DNA of 64,000 bases from Bacteroidales bacterium (lineage in GTDB: Bacteria; Bacteroidota; Bacteroidia; Bacteroidales; JAADJA01), in contig JAGVPB010000048.1 of NCBI GenBank assembly GCA_020052415.1, positions 124,001-188,000 of the forward strand. The letters are read 5' to 3'. The translations under genes were made by a program, and so were the position numbers. Below the pieces are notes generated by a model. That model had not been told where the DNA came from. It did not search any database and worked only from the letters and a program-made list of their open reading frames with translations. This document shows, piece after piece, positions 27,688-37,096 of the stretch (positions are counted from its first letter, which is position 1; each line of letters begins with the position of its first letter).

Positions 27688-28572
27688 TTATTCTCTCATA
27701 AATTTATGAGTTGTAATCCCTGTTTCGTTCCTGACAATAATAAAAAACAATCCCTTGTTCAGGTCAGAAATATCGAGTTTAATACAATTATCAGTATTGT
27801 CAACTTTTTTAAGCGGAATAGAACGTCCATCTGTGCCAAACAAATTAACAATGTCCCCTTGCTTTACATTGCAAAGTACAAGGAAATTTTTTGAAGGATT
27901 AGGATACAGTAGTGAACCACCACTATTAATTTTTTCATCCATGCCAACAGAAAATATTTCGACAATAAAATAAATCTCATTAGTAATATCAATGTCGTTC
28001 CATTCTCCTGCGATACCAAGATTAGTTGTGCCGTATGGCCAGCCTGTCAGAGCTATAGCAGCGGCATCCTGTTCGCTGTAATTATCCGGTTCCATTATCA
28101 ATCCCTCCGACTTTCCACCCCAGTTTATAAAACTGTTTTCAACTGCACTTCCTGTTCCGGCGCCTGCTGCTCCTTCACCAATCCAAAAATTTGTACCGGT
28201 ATTGTTATTGTCACCATCCCAAAGCCACGTACCCTCTTCATTCTTATCAGTTGCCCCGATCCAGATGTAGGAAGTTCCCCCGCCATCCGGCACAGGACTG
28301 TATGTTGGGGAAATTCCGGATGACAAAATTGCATTGTAAATTGCATCCTGTTCTTCCTGGGTTTCAATCTCTACCAGAAAACCGTTAAGCTCCTGGGCAC
28401 ACAGAGCGGCCTCTTCCCATGCCATTTCTATCTGTACAATACCATAATTCTGATCGCCCAGACTAAAAATATATATATCATCCGGAGTGGCACACTGAGC
28501 ATTGATTTTAGCCGGTTCAATCATTATTATTGAAATCAGGAGCAATAATAACGGTGTAATTAGTCGTTTCAT
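27688..28572 (-). CDS. Secreted C-type-lectin-fold protein with T9SS sorting domain
   Basis: 294 residues from the ATG at 28572, where the signal peptide KRLITPLLLLLISIIMIEPAKINAQ begins; the ORF extends upstream but into gcvT. The C-type lectin pattern is clear: AWEEAALCAQELNGFLVEIETQEEQ, then YIWIGATDKNEEGTWLWDG, NWGG...EPDNYSEQD and GEWNDIDI...YFIVE. Such domains bind carbohydrate or protein ligands. The C-terminal 75 residues (LLYPNPSKNFLVL to HKFMRE) form a T9SS sorting domain. It lies 13 bp after gcvT. Confidence 0.85.
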   Translation of the reverse strand: MKRLITPLLLLLISIIMIEPAKINAQCATPDDIYIFSLGDQNYGIVQIEMAWEEAALCAQELNGFLVEIETQEEQDAIYNAILSSGISPTYSPVPDGGGTSYIWIGATDKNEEGTWLWDGDNNNTGTNFWIGEGAAGAGTGSAVENSFINWGGKSEGLIMEPDNYSEQDAAAIALTGWPYGTTNLGIAGEWNDIDITNEIYFIVEIFSVGMDEKINSGGSLLYPNPSKNFLVLCNVKQGDIVNLFGTDGRSIPLKKVDNTDNCIKLDISDLNKGLFFIIVRNETGITTHKFMRE

Positions 28573-28585
28573 AACAATTTTCTTT

Positions 28586-29689
28586 TTAACCCTTATAAAA
28601 CGGAATTTTAACAATTTTTGCCTTTAACAACTTACCCCGAATCCGAATATAGATTTCTGTATCAGGTTTAGAAAATTCCTCCTTAACATACCCCATTCCG
28701 ATATTCTTGTTCAATGAAGGTGCCATAGTCCCTGAAGTCACTTCGCCAATGATATTACCGGATGCATCGCAAATTTCATAATGCTGGCGGGGAATTCCCC
28801 TGTCAATCATTTCAAAGCCCTTCAATCGCTTTGAAACACCTTCATTCTTTTGTTTCAGAAGAACAGCTTTATCAATAAAATCCTTTTTATCTGTAAATTT
28901 CGTGATCCAGCCTAAGCCGGCTTCGATTGGAGAAGTAGTGTTGTTGATGTCGTTACCATAAAGGCAGAATCCCATTTCGAGCCGGAGCGTATCTCTTGCA
29001 GCCAGACCGATTGGTTTGATCCCGAACTCCTCCCCTGCTTTAAATACGGCATTCCAGAGCTCTGCGGCTTTATCATTGGGAACATATATTTCGCATCCGC
29101 CCGAACCAGTATAGCCTGTAGTTGAAAGGAGGACATCTTTAATTCCGGCAAACGTCAGCGTTTTGAAAGTATAATATTCCATATTTTCGATAGGCTCTTC
29201 AGAAAGTTTCTGCATTGCCGTCAATGCTTTCGGACCCTGAATGGCAAGCTGGGCAGTATTTTCCGAATCGTTAATCAGATCAATTCCTTCTTTCAGGCCG
29301 AATTCTTTTCCTTTAGTAACAAGCCAGTTCCAATCCTTATCTATGTTGGCGGCATTGATCACAAGCAGGAATAATTCCGGATTCATTCTGTAAACCAAAA
29401 GATCGTCAACAATCCCACCCCTGCCATTAGGGAAACAGGAGTACTGTACTTTGCCATTATATAAAACTGCGGCATCATTGGTTGTAACCCATTGAATAAA
29501 CGGGAGCGCTTTAGGCCCTTTCACCCAAACTTCACCCATGTGACTCACATCGAAAACGCCGACTCCGCTCCGAACAGTTAAATGTTCTTTGATAAGCCCT
29601 TCATATTGTATAGGCATGTAATAACCTGCAAATTCAACCATCTTAGCTCCAAGAGCTTCATGAAAATTTGTAAATGCTGTATGTTTCAT
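28586..29689 (-). CDS. gcvT: Aminomethyltransferase, glycine cleavage system T protein
   Basis: 367 residues, full length. GcvT takes the aminomethyl group from the lipoyl arm of the H protein and makes 5,10-methylene-tetrahydrofolate and ammonia. Motifs include [48 protein letters not shown] and the C-terminal [21 protein letters not shown]. Other gcv genes are not in the window. It is first of a four-gene run and has its own promoter. Confidence 0.96.
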   Translation of the reverse strand: MKHTAFTNFHEALGAKMVEFAGYYMPIQYEGLIKEHLTVRSGVGVFDVSHMGEVWVKGPKALPFIQWVTTNDAAVLYNGKVQYSCFPNGRGGIVDDLLVYRMNPELFLLVINAANIDKDWNWLVTKGKEFGLKEGIDLINDSENTAQLAIQGPKALTAMQKLSEEPIENMEYYTFKTLTFAGIKDVLLSTTGYTGSGGCEIYVPNDKAAELWNAVFKAGEEFGIKPIGLAARDTLRLEMGFCLYGNDINNTTSPIEAGLGWITKFTDKKDFIDKAVLLKQKNEGVSKRLKGFEMIDRGIPRQHYEICDASGNIIGEVTSGTMAPSLNKNIGMGYVKEEFSKPDTEIYIRIRGKLLKAKIVKIPFYKG

Positions 29690-29728
29690 TGTTTCAAGGT
29701 AATAAAATATAATAACATGTTAATGCGG

Positions 29729-29762
29729 CAAATGTATAAAAAACCAATATGAAGAAGCCAAA
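29729..29762 (-). promoter_or_regulatory. gcvT promoter
   Basis: On the minus strand TTTG (29759-29762), a 22-bp spacer, then TACATTTG (29729-29736), a perfect -7 box, 40 bp before the ATG. The spacer is slightly long. Confidence 0.5.
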
Positions 29763-29782
29763 TATTATTCTGAAATTAATGC

Positions 29783-29790
29783 TAATTTTG
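29783..29790 (+). promoter_or_regulatory. -7 element for the CapD-like gene
   Basis: TAATTTTG, perfect TAnnTTTG, 19 bp before the ATG at 29810. It is divergent from and about 50 bp away from the gcvT -7 box. Confidence 0.5.
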
Positions 29791-29809
29791 GCGGATAATA
29801 CAGGCACCA

Positions 29810-31678
29810 ATGATTCTGATCCGACATAATATGCCCCGCTGGCTGATCTTCCTGCTCGACATGTTGTTTGTCTTGTTTTCCATTTTCCTGGCTTATATGC
29901 TCAGGTTCAATTTTCATGTTCCGGAAAGTGAAACCAGAGGTTGGGTGCTTGTATTCACCATTATATTAATAACCCGCTCGTTGAGTTTTATTATTTTTAA
30001 AACTTATGCCGGCATTATTCGCTTTACAAGCACTGAAGACGCTGTACGGATTTTTCTTGTGATCATGGGTGGCAGTGTGCTATTTTCAGGAGGAAACGTC
30101 GTTTTTTATTATTTTGTCAATGCAAAATACCTCATACCTTTTTCTATAATCATCATTGAGTTCATGACGGTAGTTCTATTGATGGTAACATTCAGGGTTG
30201 TAGTAAAAATCGCATACCTCGAACTCATGAATCCGGCAGGTTCAAAGAACAAAGTCATTATTTTTGGAGCAGGTGAGGCAGGGCTTATAACTAAAAGAGC
30301 CCTTGACCGGGACCTCGGTGTTCGCTATAAAGTGATTGCATTTATTGATGAGGATAAAAATAAAATCGGTAAAAAACTCGAAGGGGTTGATATTAACGGG
30401 CTTGACAGGCTAAGTGAACTCCTTGCAGCTAATGAAATAGATAATATGATCATTTCGGTGCAAAAACTCAAGCCTGAGAAAAAGAAGGTCATCGTTGAGG
30501 CTTGCCTGCCATACCGCACAAAAGTCTTTACCGTACCCCCCGTGTCGAGTTGGATCAACGGCGAGCTAAGTTATAACCAGATTAAAAAGATCAGGATCGA
30601 AGATCTTCTTGAAAGGGAAGAGATCAGACTTGATGACGATAGGATAAGAAACGAGCTCGAAGGGAAAATTATTATGGTAACCGGCGCTTCAGGCTCGATT
30701 GGAAGTGAACTCGTGAGGCAAATGCTGAATTTCAATCCTCAGAAGATTATCCTGATTGACCAGGCAGAGAGCGCCATGTTCGATCTTGAAGTTGAACTTA
30801 CCTCGAAATACGATTTTAAAAATTTTGAAATAGCCATCGCCGACATTTGCAACGAAGTCAGGATGGATCATGCATTTGCATTATTTAAACCACAGATTGT
30901 TTATCATGCTGCTGCATACAAGCATGTGCCGATGATGGAGAACAATCCGTCGGAAGCCTTATTTACCAATATAAAAGGAACAAGGATAGTTGCAGATCTT
31001 TCTGTGAAATATGGTATCGAAAAGTTTATCATGATCTCCACCGACAAAGCGGTTAATCCTACCAATGTGATGGGCGCTTCGAAAAGGATAGCCGAGATTT
31101 ATGTTCAGGCTCTGAACCAGAAAGGAAAAACGCATTTTATTACTACGCGCTTTGGCAATGTGCTTGGCTCGAACGGTTCGGCCGTAACTCTTTTCAGCAA
31201 ACAGATTGAAGCGGGTGGACCGGTTACTGTTACGCATCCTGATGTGATCAGGTATTTTATGACCATTCCTGAAGCCTGCCGTCTGGTGCTCGAAGCAGGG
31301 ATGATGGGTAAAGGAGGAGATATCTACCTTTTCGATATGGGTAAACCAATCAAAATAGTTGATCTTGCAAAAAAAATGATACAGTTATCGGGACTTGAAA
31401 TAGATAAGGACATAAAAATTAAATTTACAGGCCTCCGCCCGGGTGAAAAATTATACGAAGAATTGCTTAACGATGCTGAAAACACGCTACCCACATATCA
31501 TCCGCAGATCATGATAGGGAAAGTGAGGCAATATAATTTGGAATCTGTTTCAAAGGAAATTGAAAGCCTAATCAGCTTGTTCGATAAACAGGATAATATA
31601 GCTATCGTCAAAAAAATGAAAGAAATAGTTCCTGAATTTAAAAGCAAAAACTCCGAATTCGAAAAACTAGATACTTAA
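29810..31678 (+). CDS. CapD/WbpM-like nucleoside-diphosphate-sugar 4,6-dehydratase
   Basis: 622 residues: four N-terminal membrane spans (about 12-125), a Rossmann CoA-binding-like domain (VIIFGAGEAGLI, about 147) and a C-terminal SDR domain with GASGSIGSELVRQM (about 292). The SDR active site has Met in place of Tyr (NVMGASKR), as in WbpM/PglF-type UDP-GlcNAc 4,6-dehydratases. HAAAYKHVPMMENNPSEA and LRPGEKLYEELL are family hallmarks. It provides 4-keto-6-deoxy sugars for surface polysaccharide or protein glycans, at the cytoplasmic face of the inner membrane. Confidence 0.92.
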   Translation: MILIRHNMPRWLIFLLDMLFVLFSIFLAYMLRFNFHVPESETRGWVLVFTIILITRSLSFIIFKTYAGIIRFTSTEDAVRIFLVIMGGSVLFSGGNVVFYYFVNAKYLIPFSIIIIEFMTVVLLMVTFRVVVKIAYLELMNPAGSKNKVIIFGAGEAGLITKRALDRDLGVRYKVIAFIDEDKNKIGKKLEGVDINGLDRLSELLAANEIDNMIISVQKLKPEKKKVIVEACLPYRTKVFTVPPVSSWINGELSYNQIKKIRIEDLLEREEIRLDDDRIRNELEGKIIMVTGASGSIGSELVRQMLNFNPQKIILIDQAESAMFDLEVELTSKYDFKNFEIAIADICNEVRMDHAFALFKPQIVYHAAAYKHVPMMENNPSEALFTNIKGTRIVADLSVKYGIEKFIMISTDKAVNPTNVMGASKRIAEIYVQALNQKGKTHFITTRFGNVLGSNGSAVTLFSKQIEAGGPVTVTHPDVIRYFMTIPEACRLVLEAGMMGKGGDIYLFDMGKPIKIVDLAKKMIQLSGLEIDKDIKIKFTGLRPGEKLYEELLNDAENTLPTYHPQIMIGKVRQYNLESVSKEIESLISLFDKQDNIAIVKKMKEIVPEFKSKNSEFEKLDT

Positions 31679-31683
31679 ACCAA

Positions 31684-31790
31684 TCCTTCCATCCTTCCAT
31701 TATTCCATTATTCCATTATTCCATCTTTCCATCATTCCATTCCTCTACCATTCCATCATTCCACTCTTCCATCATCCTCTCCTTCCTTCC
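31684..31790 (+). repeat. TTCCATYA 8-bp repeat array between convergent genes
   Basis: Units such as TTCCATTA, TTCCATCT, TTCCATCA and TTCCACTC recur every 8 bp, ending in CTCTCCTTCCTTCC just inside the next intergenic end. Unlike the other arrays of the window the period is 8, and the strand is pyrimidine-rich. Confidence 0.85.
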
Positions 31791-31792
31791 GT

Positions 31793-32392
31793 TCACGCCG
31801 CCGGTTTTATCGAACACCCGATGGCTTTTGTTGTTGCAGGATTTGGATCTTTGCCTTCCAAAAGAGCATTCAGTGCATTCTCAAGAAATTTATTTGTTAC
31901 GCCTGCGGCATCCCCCGAATTGTTGTCAATAGCTCCGATATATTTCACGACCAGTCCTTTTTCCTCCCGGTTTAAAACAAATACATGAGGTGTTTTGGTG
32001 GCGCCGTATTTTGGATAAATCTTCTGGCCCTCATCAAAAAGATAAGGAAAGGTGAAATTCATTTCCTTTGCTCTGACAATCATATTTTCATAAGAATCTT
32101 CCGGATACATCGGATTGTCATTCGGATTAATCGCAATTACGGGATAACCTTGAGACTTATATTTCTTATTAATGGCAATGATGCGGTCCTGGTAGGCAAC
32201 TGCCGTCGGACAATGATTGCACGTAAATACGATGATAAATCCCTTTGCGTCCTTAAAATCGGCAAGGGAAACCATTTTACCATCTGTATTTTTCAGGTTG
32301 AAATCAGTTGCTGTGTCACCTATATTGTATCCCTGTGTAAAACCAATACTGGCGATCAACCAGGTAAATATTACTGATGCTAATGTTTTCAT
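31793..32392 (-). CDS. Secreted thioredoxin-fold (AhpC/TSA-type) protein
   Basis: 199 residues, with a signal peptide (KTLASVIFTWLIASIGFTQG). The redoxin domain has IVFTCNHCPTAVAYQDRI, with a CxxC pair where peroxiredoxin-like family members place the active cysteines. Later KYGATKTPHVFVL contains the cis-Pro region. It probably acts as a periplasmic thiol-disulfide protein. It starts 3 bp after the TlpA-like gene, so they form an operon with the methyltransferase upstream. Confidence 0.85.
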   Translation of the reverse strand: MKTLASVIFTWLIASIGFTQGYNIGDTATDFNLKNTDGKMVSLADFKDAKGFIIVFTCNHCPTAVAYQDRIIAINKKYKSQGYPVIAINPNDNPMYPEDSYENMIVRAKEMNFTFPYLFDEGQKIYPKYGATKTPHVFVLNREEKGLVVKYIGAIDNNSGDAAGVTNKFLENALNALLEGKDPNPATTKAIGCSIKPAA

Positions 32393-32395
32393 GTA

Positions 32396-32929
32396 TTATA
32401 TTTTTGATTCAACTATATTTTTTAACTCCACGTAGGATAATGATTTTTCATAAAATTCTCTTGAATTTCCCTTGTAAACCAATGTGGCGGGTATAGAACC
32501 CGACCATTGGGGACTGACCTTGTCAATCCACAGGTTGGCATCCGTGTCGGTAAGATGAACGACGGATGACCGAATGTGATTATTTTTGATGAAAGGAAGC
32601 AGTAATTCCTCATGTTTATTTGGGAAATCAATACTAACGAGATAAACTTTTACCTTCCTTTTTTCATATTCTTTATTGATCTTTTCAAATGCAGGCAACT
32701 CTGTGATGCACGGCTTACACCAGGTAGCCCAGAAATTGAAAATATAAACTGTGTCATTCGTTTGCTGAAGCATGGGTTCAAGTTCATCGAAACTCATACT
32801 CGGAATAATTTCGGTTTCATTGGTCTGGCAGGAAACCAAAATAGTAAATCCCACCAGAATAAGCATCACCGTAAAAAACTGTATTTTTACTTTCCGGCAT
32901 TTAAATCTCATGCAGTGCAAACAAATCAT
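32396..32929 (-). CDS. TlpA-like thiol-disulfide lipoprotein
   Basis: 177 residues (171 if the second ATG at 32911 is used, which gives a more normal signal peptide). The hydrophobic segment FFTVMLILVGFTILVSC ends in a lipobox-like Cys. The thioredoxin active site is FWATWCKPCITELP, and the cis-Pro loop is SGSIPATLVYKG. TlpA/ResA proteins reduce disulfides in extracytoplasmic proteins, for example during cytochrome c maturation. It is 3 bp upstream of the second thioredoxin-fold gene. Confidence 0.9.
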   Translation of the reverse strand: MICLHCMRFKCRKVKIQFFTVMLILVGFTILVSCQTNETEIIPSMSFDELEPMLQQTNDTVYIFNFWATWCKPCITELPAFEKINKEYEKRKVKVYLVSIDFPNKHEELLLPFIKNNHIRSSVVHLTDTDANLWIDKVSPQWSGSIPATLVYKGNSREFYEKSLSYVELKNIVESKI

Positions 32930-32948
32930 AATTAATAAAGTTCAGGGA

Positions 32949-33854
32949 TCATATTTTTTCAAATACCAGCCTGTAATGATCCATGATCTCTTTTTCAAAG
33001 CAAATTCTGTTAGGGCTTATTCTGAATATTGCCACCTGGTGCCGGAATTCTTTATCAGCAACGTATTTTGGAATTAGAGAAAAGTAAAGCCAGTATTTTT
33101 TCAGATTGAACTTCCTGAACTTCTTTCTCCACTGGCCTATTGTTTCTATATAATCCAGCCTTCCGCTGCTTTGAGAAATTAATTTAAATTGCGGCGTGGC
33201 ATTTCTGATTACCATTTCGGGTCCATAGGGCAGCCATGAGCCCGGAAATTCTTTTACCATCAGAGCACACACATGAGGGGCTGTTCCTTGTTTGGCATGG
33301 ATATCAAAATCTTCATAAGCGATCATGTTTATACTAAAGGTCATTGTCTGCATATAAAATCTTCCGCCTTTTGGCAACAGGTTGTACAAAGTTTGAAAAA
33401 AATCTCTGTATATTTTTTCCTGATTGCCCTCCCGCCATTCTTCAACGGAGCAAAAATGCTCCAATCCGCCGATACAGGCAATCGCATCAAACAGGCCAAA
33501 GTCTTCGGGCTTCACATAGCGGCAATCTCTCACTAGAACATTCAAACCGTTTTTCCGGCAGGCTTCTGCTTGTCCCTGCGATAGGGTCAGACCGATACTT
33601 ATAGCTCCTCTTTCCTGAGTAATATATTTTGAAAAGGGACCCCAACCACAAGCCATGTCGAGCACTTTGCTTCCTTTTTTTATACCGAGGCTATCAGCAA
33701 TGAATACGTGTTTGGCTCTTTGGGCTTCTTCAAGCAACATAGAGAAATCACCATCATACTTAGCACCGCTGTAATCGCCCGTTTCGCCGATGCTTAACCG
33801 GAATATTTTATCTATTGTAGTGTAGGTGAAATCCAAATCCTTTTTTTCTGCCAT
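32949..33854 (-). CDS. SAM-dependent methyltransferase, cyclopropane-fatty-acid-synthase type
   Basis: 301 residues. The SAM-binding glycine motif is VLDMACGWGPFSKYI, with IGLTLSQGQAEAC and FDAIACIGGLEHF following, the layout of the CFA synthase/mycolic acid methyltransferase family (PF02353). The N-terminus KDLDFTYTTIDKIFRLSIG...DYSGAKY matches as well. It is shorter than E. coli Cfa because the N-terminal lipid domain is missing. Substrate not predicted. It is first in the run with the two thioredoxin-fold genes. Confidence 0.85.
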   Translation of the reverse strand: MAEKKDLDFTYTTIDKIFRLSIGETGDYSGAKYDGDFSMLLEEAQRAKHVFIADSLGIKKGSKVLDMACGWGPFSKYITQERGAISIGLTLSQGQAEACRKNGLNVLVRDCRYVKPEDFGLFDAIACIGGLEHFCSVEEWREGNQEKIYRDFFQTLYNLLPKGGRFYMQTMTFSINMIAYEDFDIHAKQGTAPHVCALMVKEFPGSWLPYGPEMVIRNATPQFKLISQSSGRLDYIETIGQWRKKFRKFNLKKYWLYFSLIPKYVADKEFRHQVAIFRISPNRICFEKEIMDHYRLVFEKI

Positions 33855-34104
33855 ATATAAGCCTTAATTATAAATAAATTTAAAACTCTTTTCCCTTCTA
33901 AAATCCATAATTTCACATATCAATAATCCTGGACTTCTTATCATTAAAAGTACAATCAAAAGCATGTCTGTGCATTGACTGACAACCTGAAATCTGTCCG
34001 CCAGTCGTCGGATACCTTCGGCAAAACATGAAACAATATTAAATCTCATTTGTTTTCCTGAAGGAAGGCTGTTGTTATTATCAGACATGTATTACTACTG
34101 TATT

Positions 34105-35517
34105 ATGAAAACACATATAACAAGAAATTGTCTTTTCTTTTTATGCCTGGCAACATCCATTGTTAATTGCCAGACAAAAGTTACTCCGACCTCGCTTATC
34201 CTTACCACTTTTGCCTCTGGGTTAAACCATCCTGTTGACATAGCTAATGCAGGCGACAACAGGCTTTTTATAGTCGAGCAGGATGGTTACATACAAATTG
34301 CAGATCCGTCTGGCAACCTAAATTCCACTCCATTCCTGGATATTATTGACCGTGTTGAATCCGGTGGTGAACAGGGATTATTAGGCCTTGCCTTTCATCC
34401 CGAATTTGCCAGCACTGGTTTCTTTTATGTAAACTATACCGGTGTGGGAGACAGCACACATATCTCAAGGTTCAATGTTAGTCCAATTAACGCGGATATG
34501 GCTGATCCAAACAGTGAAATGAAGTTATTGACCATATTCCAGCCTTTTCAAAATCATAACGGAGGTTGTCTGAAATTCGGCACCGATGGGTATTTGTATA
34601 TCGGACTTGGTGATGGCGGTTCGGCCGGAGATCCGGGAAACAGGGCTCAGAATCCCATGGAATTTCTCGGTAAAATGCTCCGCATTGATGTTGATGGCGG
34701 AAACCCATATACCATCCCGGAAACCAATCCTTATTTTGGTAATTTGTCTGTTTTGAATGAAATCTGGGCGATGGGATTAAGAAATCCCTGGCGATTCAGT
34801 TTCGACAAACTGACAGGCGATCTCTGGATCGGAGATGTCGGTCAAAATGCAATTGAGGAAATTGATTTGCAGCCGGGTTCAAGTGAAGGCGGTGAAAATT
34901 ATGGCTGGAGGTGCTATGAAGGAAGCAGCGCTTACAATACTGCAGGGTGCAATTCAGGAGATTACTATATCCTTCCCGTGCATGAATACACCCATTCAGC
35001 AACCAATAGTTGCTCTGTAACCGGTGGCTTTGTTTACCGGGGTTCACAATTTCCAGTTTTTTCAGGTAAATACTTTTTTGCAGACTATTGCAGCGACAAA
35101 ATCTGGACACTCTCATCTGAAAGCGGATCATGGATCGCAACCCTAATGGGTCAATACAACGGTAATAATTTCTCAACCTTCGGCGAAGATGTTAATGGCA
35201 AACTTTACATTGCAGGCCACTCCAGCGGCATCATCTTTTGTATTGGTGATTCAGGAACTGGTTGTAGCAGTACCCAAACGCATGTACCTTATATCTATCC
35301 GAATCCTTTTAATGAAATATTATCTGTTGAATTGGCAGCCAACATTTCTTCGCCGGGTTTTATTAATATTTTCGATATAACAGGGAATATGGTTTTTAAA
35401 TCAGATATCCTAACCAAACATACCGATATTCAGCTGGGATTTTTACCTTCAGGAATTTATCTTTTTAATGTATTGATGGAAGAAACCAGTATTATTGATA
35501 AAATAATTAAACAATAA
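34105..35517 (+). CDS. Secreted PQQ-dependent sugar dehydrogenase-like protein with T9SS domain
   Basis: 470 residues from ATG 34105, where the signal peptide KTHITRNCLFFLCLATSIVNC starts. The six-bladed propeller of soluble glucose/sorbosone dehydrogenases is clear: GLNHPVDIANAGDNRLFIVEQDG, EQGLLGLAFHPEF, NHNGGCLKFGTDGYLYIGLGDGGSAGDP, AMGLRNPWRFSFD, GDVGQNAIEEID and GGFVYRG. Members oxidise aldose sugars using PQQ. The C-terminus (YIYPNPFNEILSVEL to KIIKQ) is a T9SS sorting domain, so it acts outside the cell. The 250 bp before it hold no gene. Confidence 0.88.
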   Translation: MKTHITRNCLFFLCLATSIVNCQTKVTPTSLILTTFASGLNHPVDIANAGDNRLFIVEQDGYIQIADPSGNLNSTPFLDIIDRVESGGEQGLLGLAFHPEFASTGFFYVNYTGVGDSTHISRFNVSPINADMADPNSEMKLLTIFQPFQNHNGGCLKFGTDGYLYIGLGDGGSAGDPGNRAQNPMEFLGKMLRIDVDGGNPYTIPETNPYFGNLSVLNEIWAMGLRNPWRFSFDKLTGDLWIGDVGQNAIEEIDLQPGSSEGGENYGWRCYEGSSAYNTAGCNSGDYYILPVHEYTHSATNSCSVTGGFVYRGSQFPVFSGKYFFADYCSDKIWTLSSESGSWIATLMGQYNGNNFSTFGEDVNGKLYIAGHSSGIIFCIGDSGTGCSSTQTHVPYIYPNPFNEILSVELAANISSPGFINIFDITGNMVFKSDILTKHTDIQLGFLPSGIYLFNVLMEETSIIDKIIKQ

Positions 35518-35646
35518 TTTCTCCTCAAAAATAAAAGCTAATTTGAATTGAATATAAACGTTACCAGCAAATTGAGGTTCTGAGAACCTTTTGGTTTGCA
35601 CTCATAACTAAATATTTAATTTCTTATATAAAAAATCCGGTTTTTA

Positions 35647-35677
35647 ATTGGATTTTTTGAATTATTATATAATTTCG
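35647..35677 (+). promoter_or_regulatory. Probable nuo operon promoter
   Basis: ATTG at 35647-35650, a 19-bp spacer and TAATTTCG at 35670-35677 (7 of 8 matches to TAnnTTTG). This leaves a leader of about 35 nt before nuoA at 35718. Confidence 0.45.
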
Positions 35678-35717
35678 TGCCGTTTTAAAATTAACAGAGT
35701 TTTAACATTTTATTAAA

Positions 35718-36068
35718 ATGAGCAGCGAAAGCTTAATATTATTCTTTATAGTAGGTGCATTTCTTGTGGGCGGAGCTATAATATTTTCATCTTTTATTGC
35801 GCCTACTTCTACCAATCCCCAGAAGTCCGAAGCTTATGAATGTGGTGTTCCAACCAAAGGCATTACCTGGCTTCAGTTTAATATAGGTTATTATCTTTTT
35901 GCCCTCCTTTTTCTCATCTTTGATGTTGAAACTGTCTTCATTTTTCCCTGGGCAGCAGTTATGAAAGAAATGGGCATGGTTGCCTTTGTCGAGATATTGA
36001 TTTTCTTCATTATCCTTGGCTTTGGACTATTGTATGCCTGGAAAAAACATGCATTGATATGGGAATAA
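35718..36068 (+). CDS. nuoA: NADH-quinone oxidoreductase subunit A
   Basis: 116 residues, three membrane spans. Family motifs: [13 protein letters not shown] and [26 protein letters not shown]. NuoA lies at the junction of the membrane arm and the peripheral arm near the quinone site of complex I. First gene of an 11-gene operon in the order A B C D H I J K L M N. Its end overlaps the first possible nuoB start by 10 bp. Confidence 0.97.
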   Translation: MSSESLILFFIVGAFLVGGAIIFSSFIAPTSTNPQKSEAYECGVPTKGITWLQFNIGYYLFALLFLIFDVETVFIFPWAAVMKEMGMVAFVEILIFFIILGFGLLYAWKKHALIWE

Positions 36069-36601
36069 AATCAATGAAAGATCAGGATTTCAGGGATAAT
36101 GAAACCCTGGATCTGTTTAAAAAAGAGGGTGGGAATTTTCTTCTGTCAACAGTGGATGCATTAATTGACTGGGGTCGTTCAAACTCTATCTGGCCTCTGA
36201 CTTTTGCCACAGCATGTTGCGGTATCGAAATGATGGCTGCAGGAGCTTCGCGTCATGATTTTGCACGGTTTGGAATTGAAGTCTATCGGGCAAGTCCCCG
36301 TCAGGCAGATGTCATTGTTGTTGCGGGTACGATTACCAATAAAATGGCCCCTGTCCTGAAACGGTTGTACGACCAGATGGCCGAGCCCAAATATGTAATT
36401 GCAATGGGAGCCTGTGCCATATCAGGCGGACCTTTCTATTATAACTCCTATCACGTCGTCAAAGGTGTGGATCATGTTGTTCCCGTGGATGTTTATATTC
36501 CGGGTTGCCCACCGAGACCGGAAGCGTTACTTTATGGTGTAATGCAACTCCAGAGAAAAATTAAACTCGAAACCATTGCAAAGAAAAGAAGCAATGCTTA
36601 A
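36059..36601 (+). CDS. nuoB: NADH-quinone oxidoreductase subunit B
   Basis: 180 residues. It holds the terminal 4Fe-4S cluster N2 next to quinone: the tandem cysteines of [11 protein letters not shown], the Cys of MGACAISGG and that of [11 protein letters not shown] are all present. Start codons at 36059 (overlapping nuoA) and 36074 are both possible; the second would give the more usual length. Confidence 0.97.
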   Translation: MGIKSMKDQDFRDNETLDLFKKEGGNFLLSTVDALIDWGRSNSIWPLTFATACCGIEMMAAGASRHDFARFGIEVYRASPRQADVIVVAGTITNKMAPVLKRLYDQMAEPKYVIAMGACAISGGPFYYNSYHVVKGVDHVVPVDVYIPGCPPRPEALLYGVMQLQRKIKLETIAKKRSNA

Positions 36602-36632
36602 TGATATTTCTAAGTTATTTTGATCCTATAAA

Positions 36633-37091
36633 ATGGAAAACAACAAATTACAGGAACTGATTCAAAATTTCACGCCCGAAGCAGAAATTACAGCAGGTAA
36701 ACAATTTCTTACTGTAACTGTCGATAAGAGCCGTTTACATGAACTGGCAAAGAAACTAAAGGAATCTGAAGAAACACAATTTGATTATCTTTTTTGTGAA
36801 AGCGCTGTGGATTATAACGATTATTTTATGATGGTCTATCATCTCGATTCGACCACCCACAGGCATCAACTGGTTCTAAAAGCGAAAATTACCGATCGTG
36901 AAAACCCGGAAATAGATTCCGTTTGCGATCTATGGGAGGCAGCGAATTATCATGAAAGGGAAATCTTCGACCTTTTTGGTATTCGGTTCATTAACCACCC
37001 CGACATGAGAAAAATTTTTCTTGACAACGACTGGGTTGGGTTCCCGCTTAGAAAAGACTATGTGGATAAAGTAAATGTTGTTGAAAGATAA
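36633..37091 (+). CDS. nuoC: NADH-quinone oxidoreductase subunit C
   Basis: 152 residues, the 30-kDa subunit, separate from nuoD (not fused as in E. coli). Family motifs: TVTVDKSRLHEL, YHLDSTTHRHQLVLKAKI, and AANYHEREIFDLFGIRFINHPDMRKI ending in PLRKDYV. It is part of the peripheral arm, contacting NuoD and NuoB. Confidence 0.96.
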   Translation: MENNKLQELIQNFTPEAEITAGKQFLTVTVDKSRLHELAKKLKESEETQFDYLFCESAVDYNDYFMMVYHLDSTTHRHQLVLKAKITDRENPEIDSVCDLWEAANYHEREIFDLFGIRFINHPDMRKIFLDNDWVGFPLRKDYVDKVNVVER

Positions 37092-37096
37092 GGAGT

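Noticed and set aside
31793..32392. Selenoprotein peroxiredoxin
   Set aside because: The active site CNHCP uses normal Cys codons and the frame has no internal TGA.
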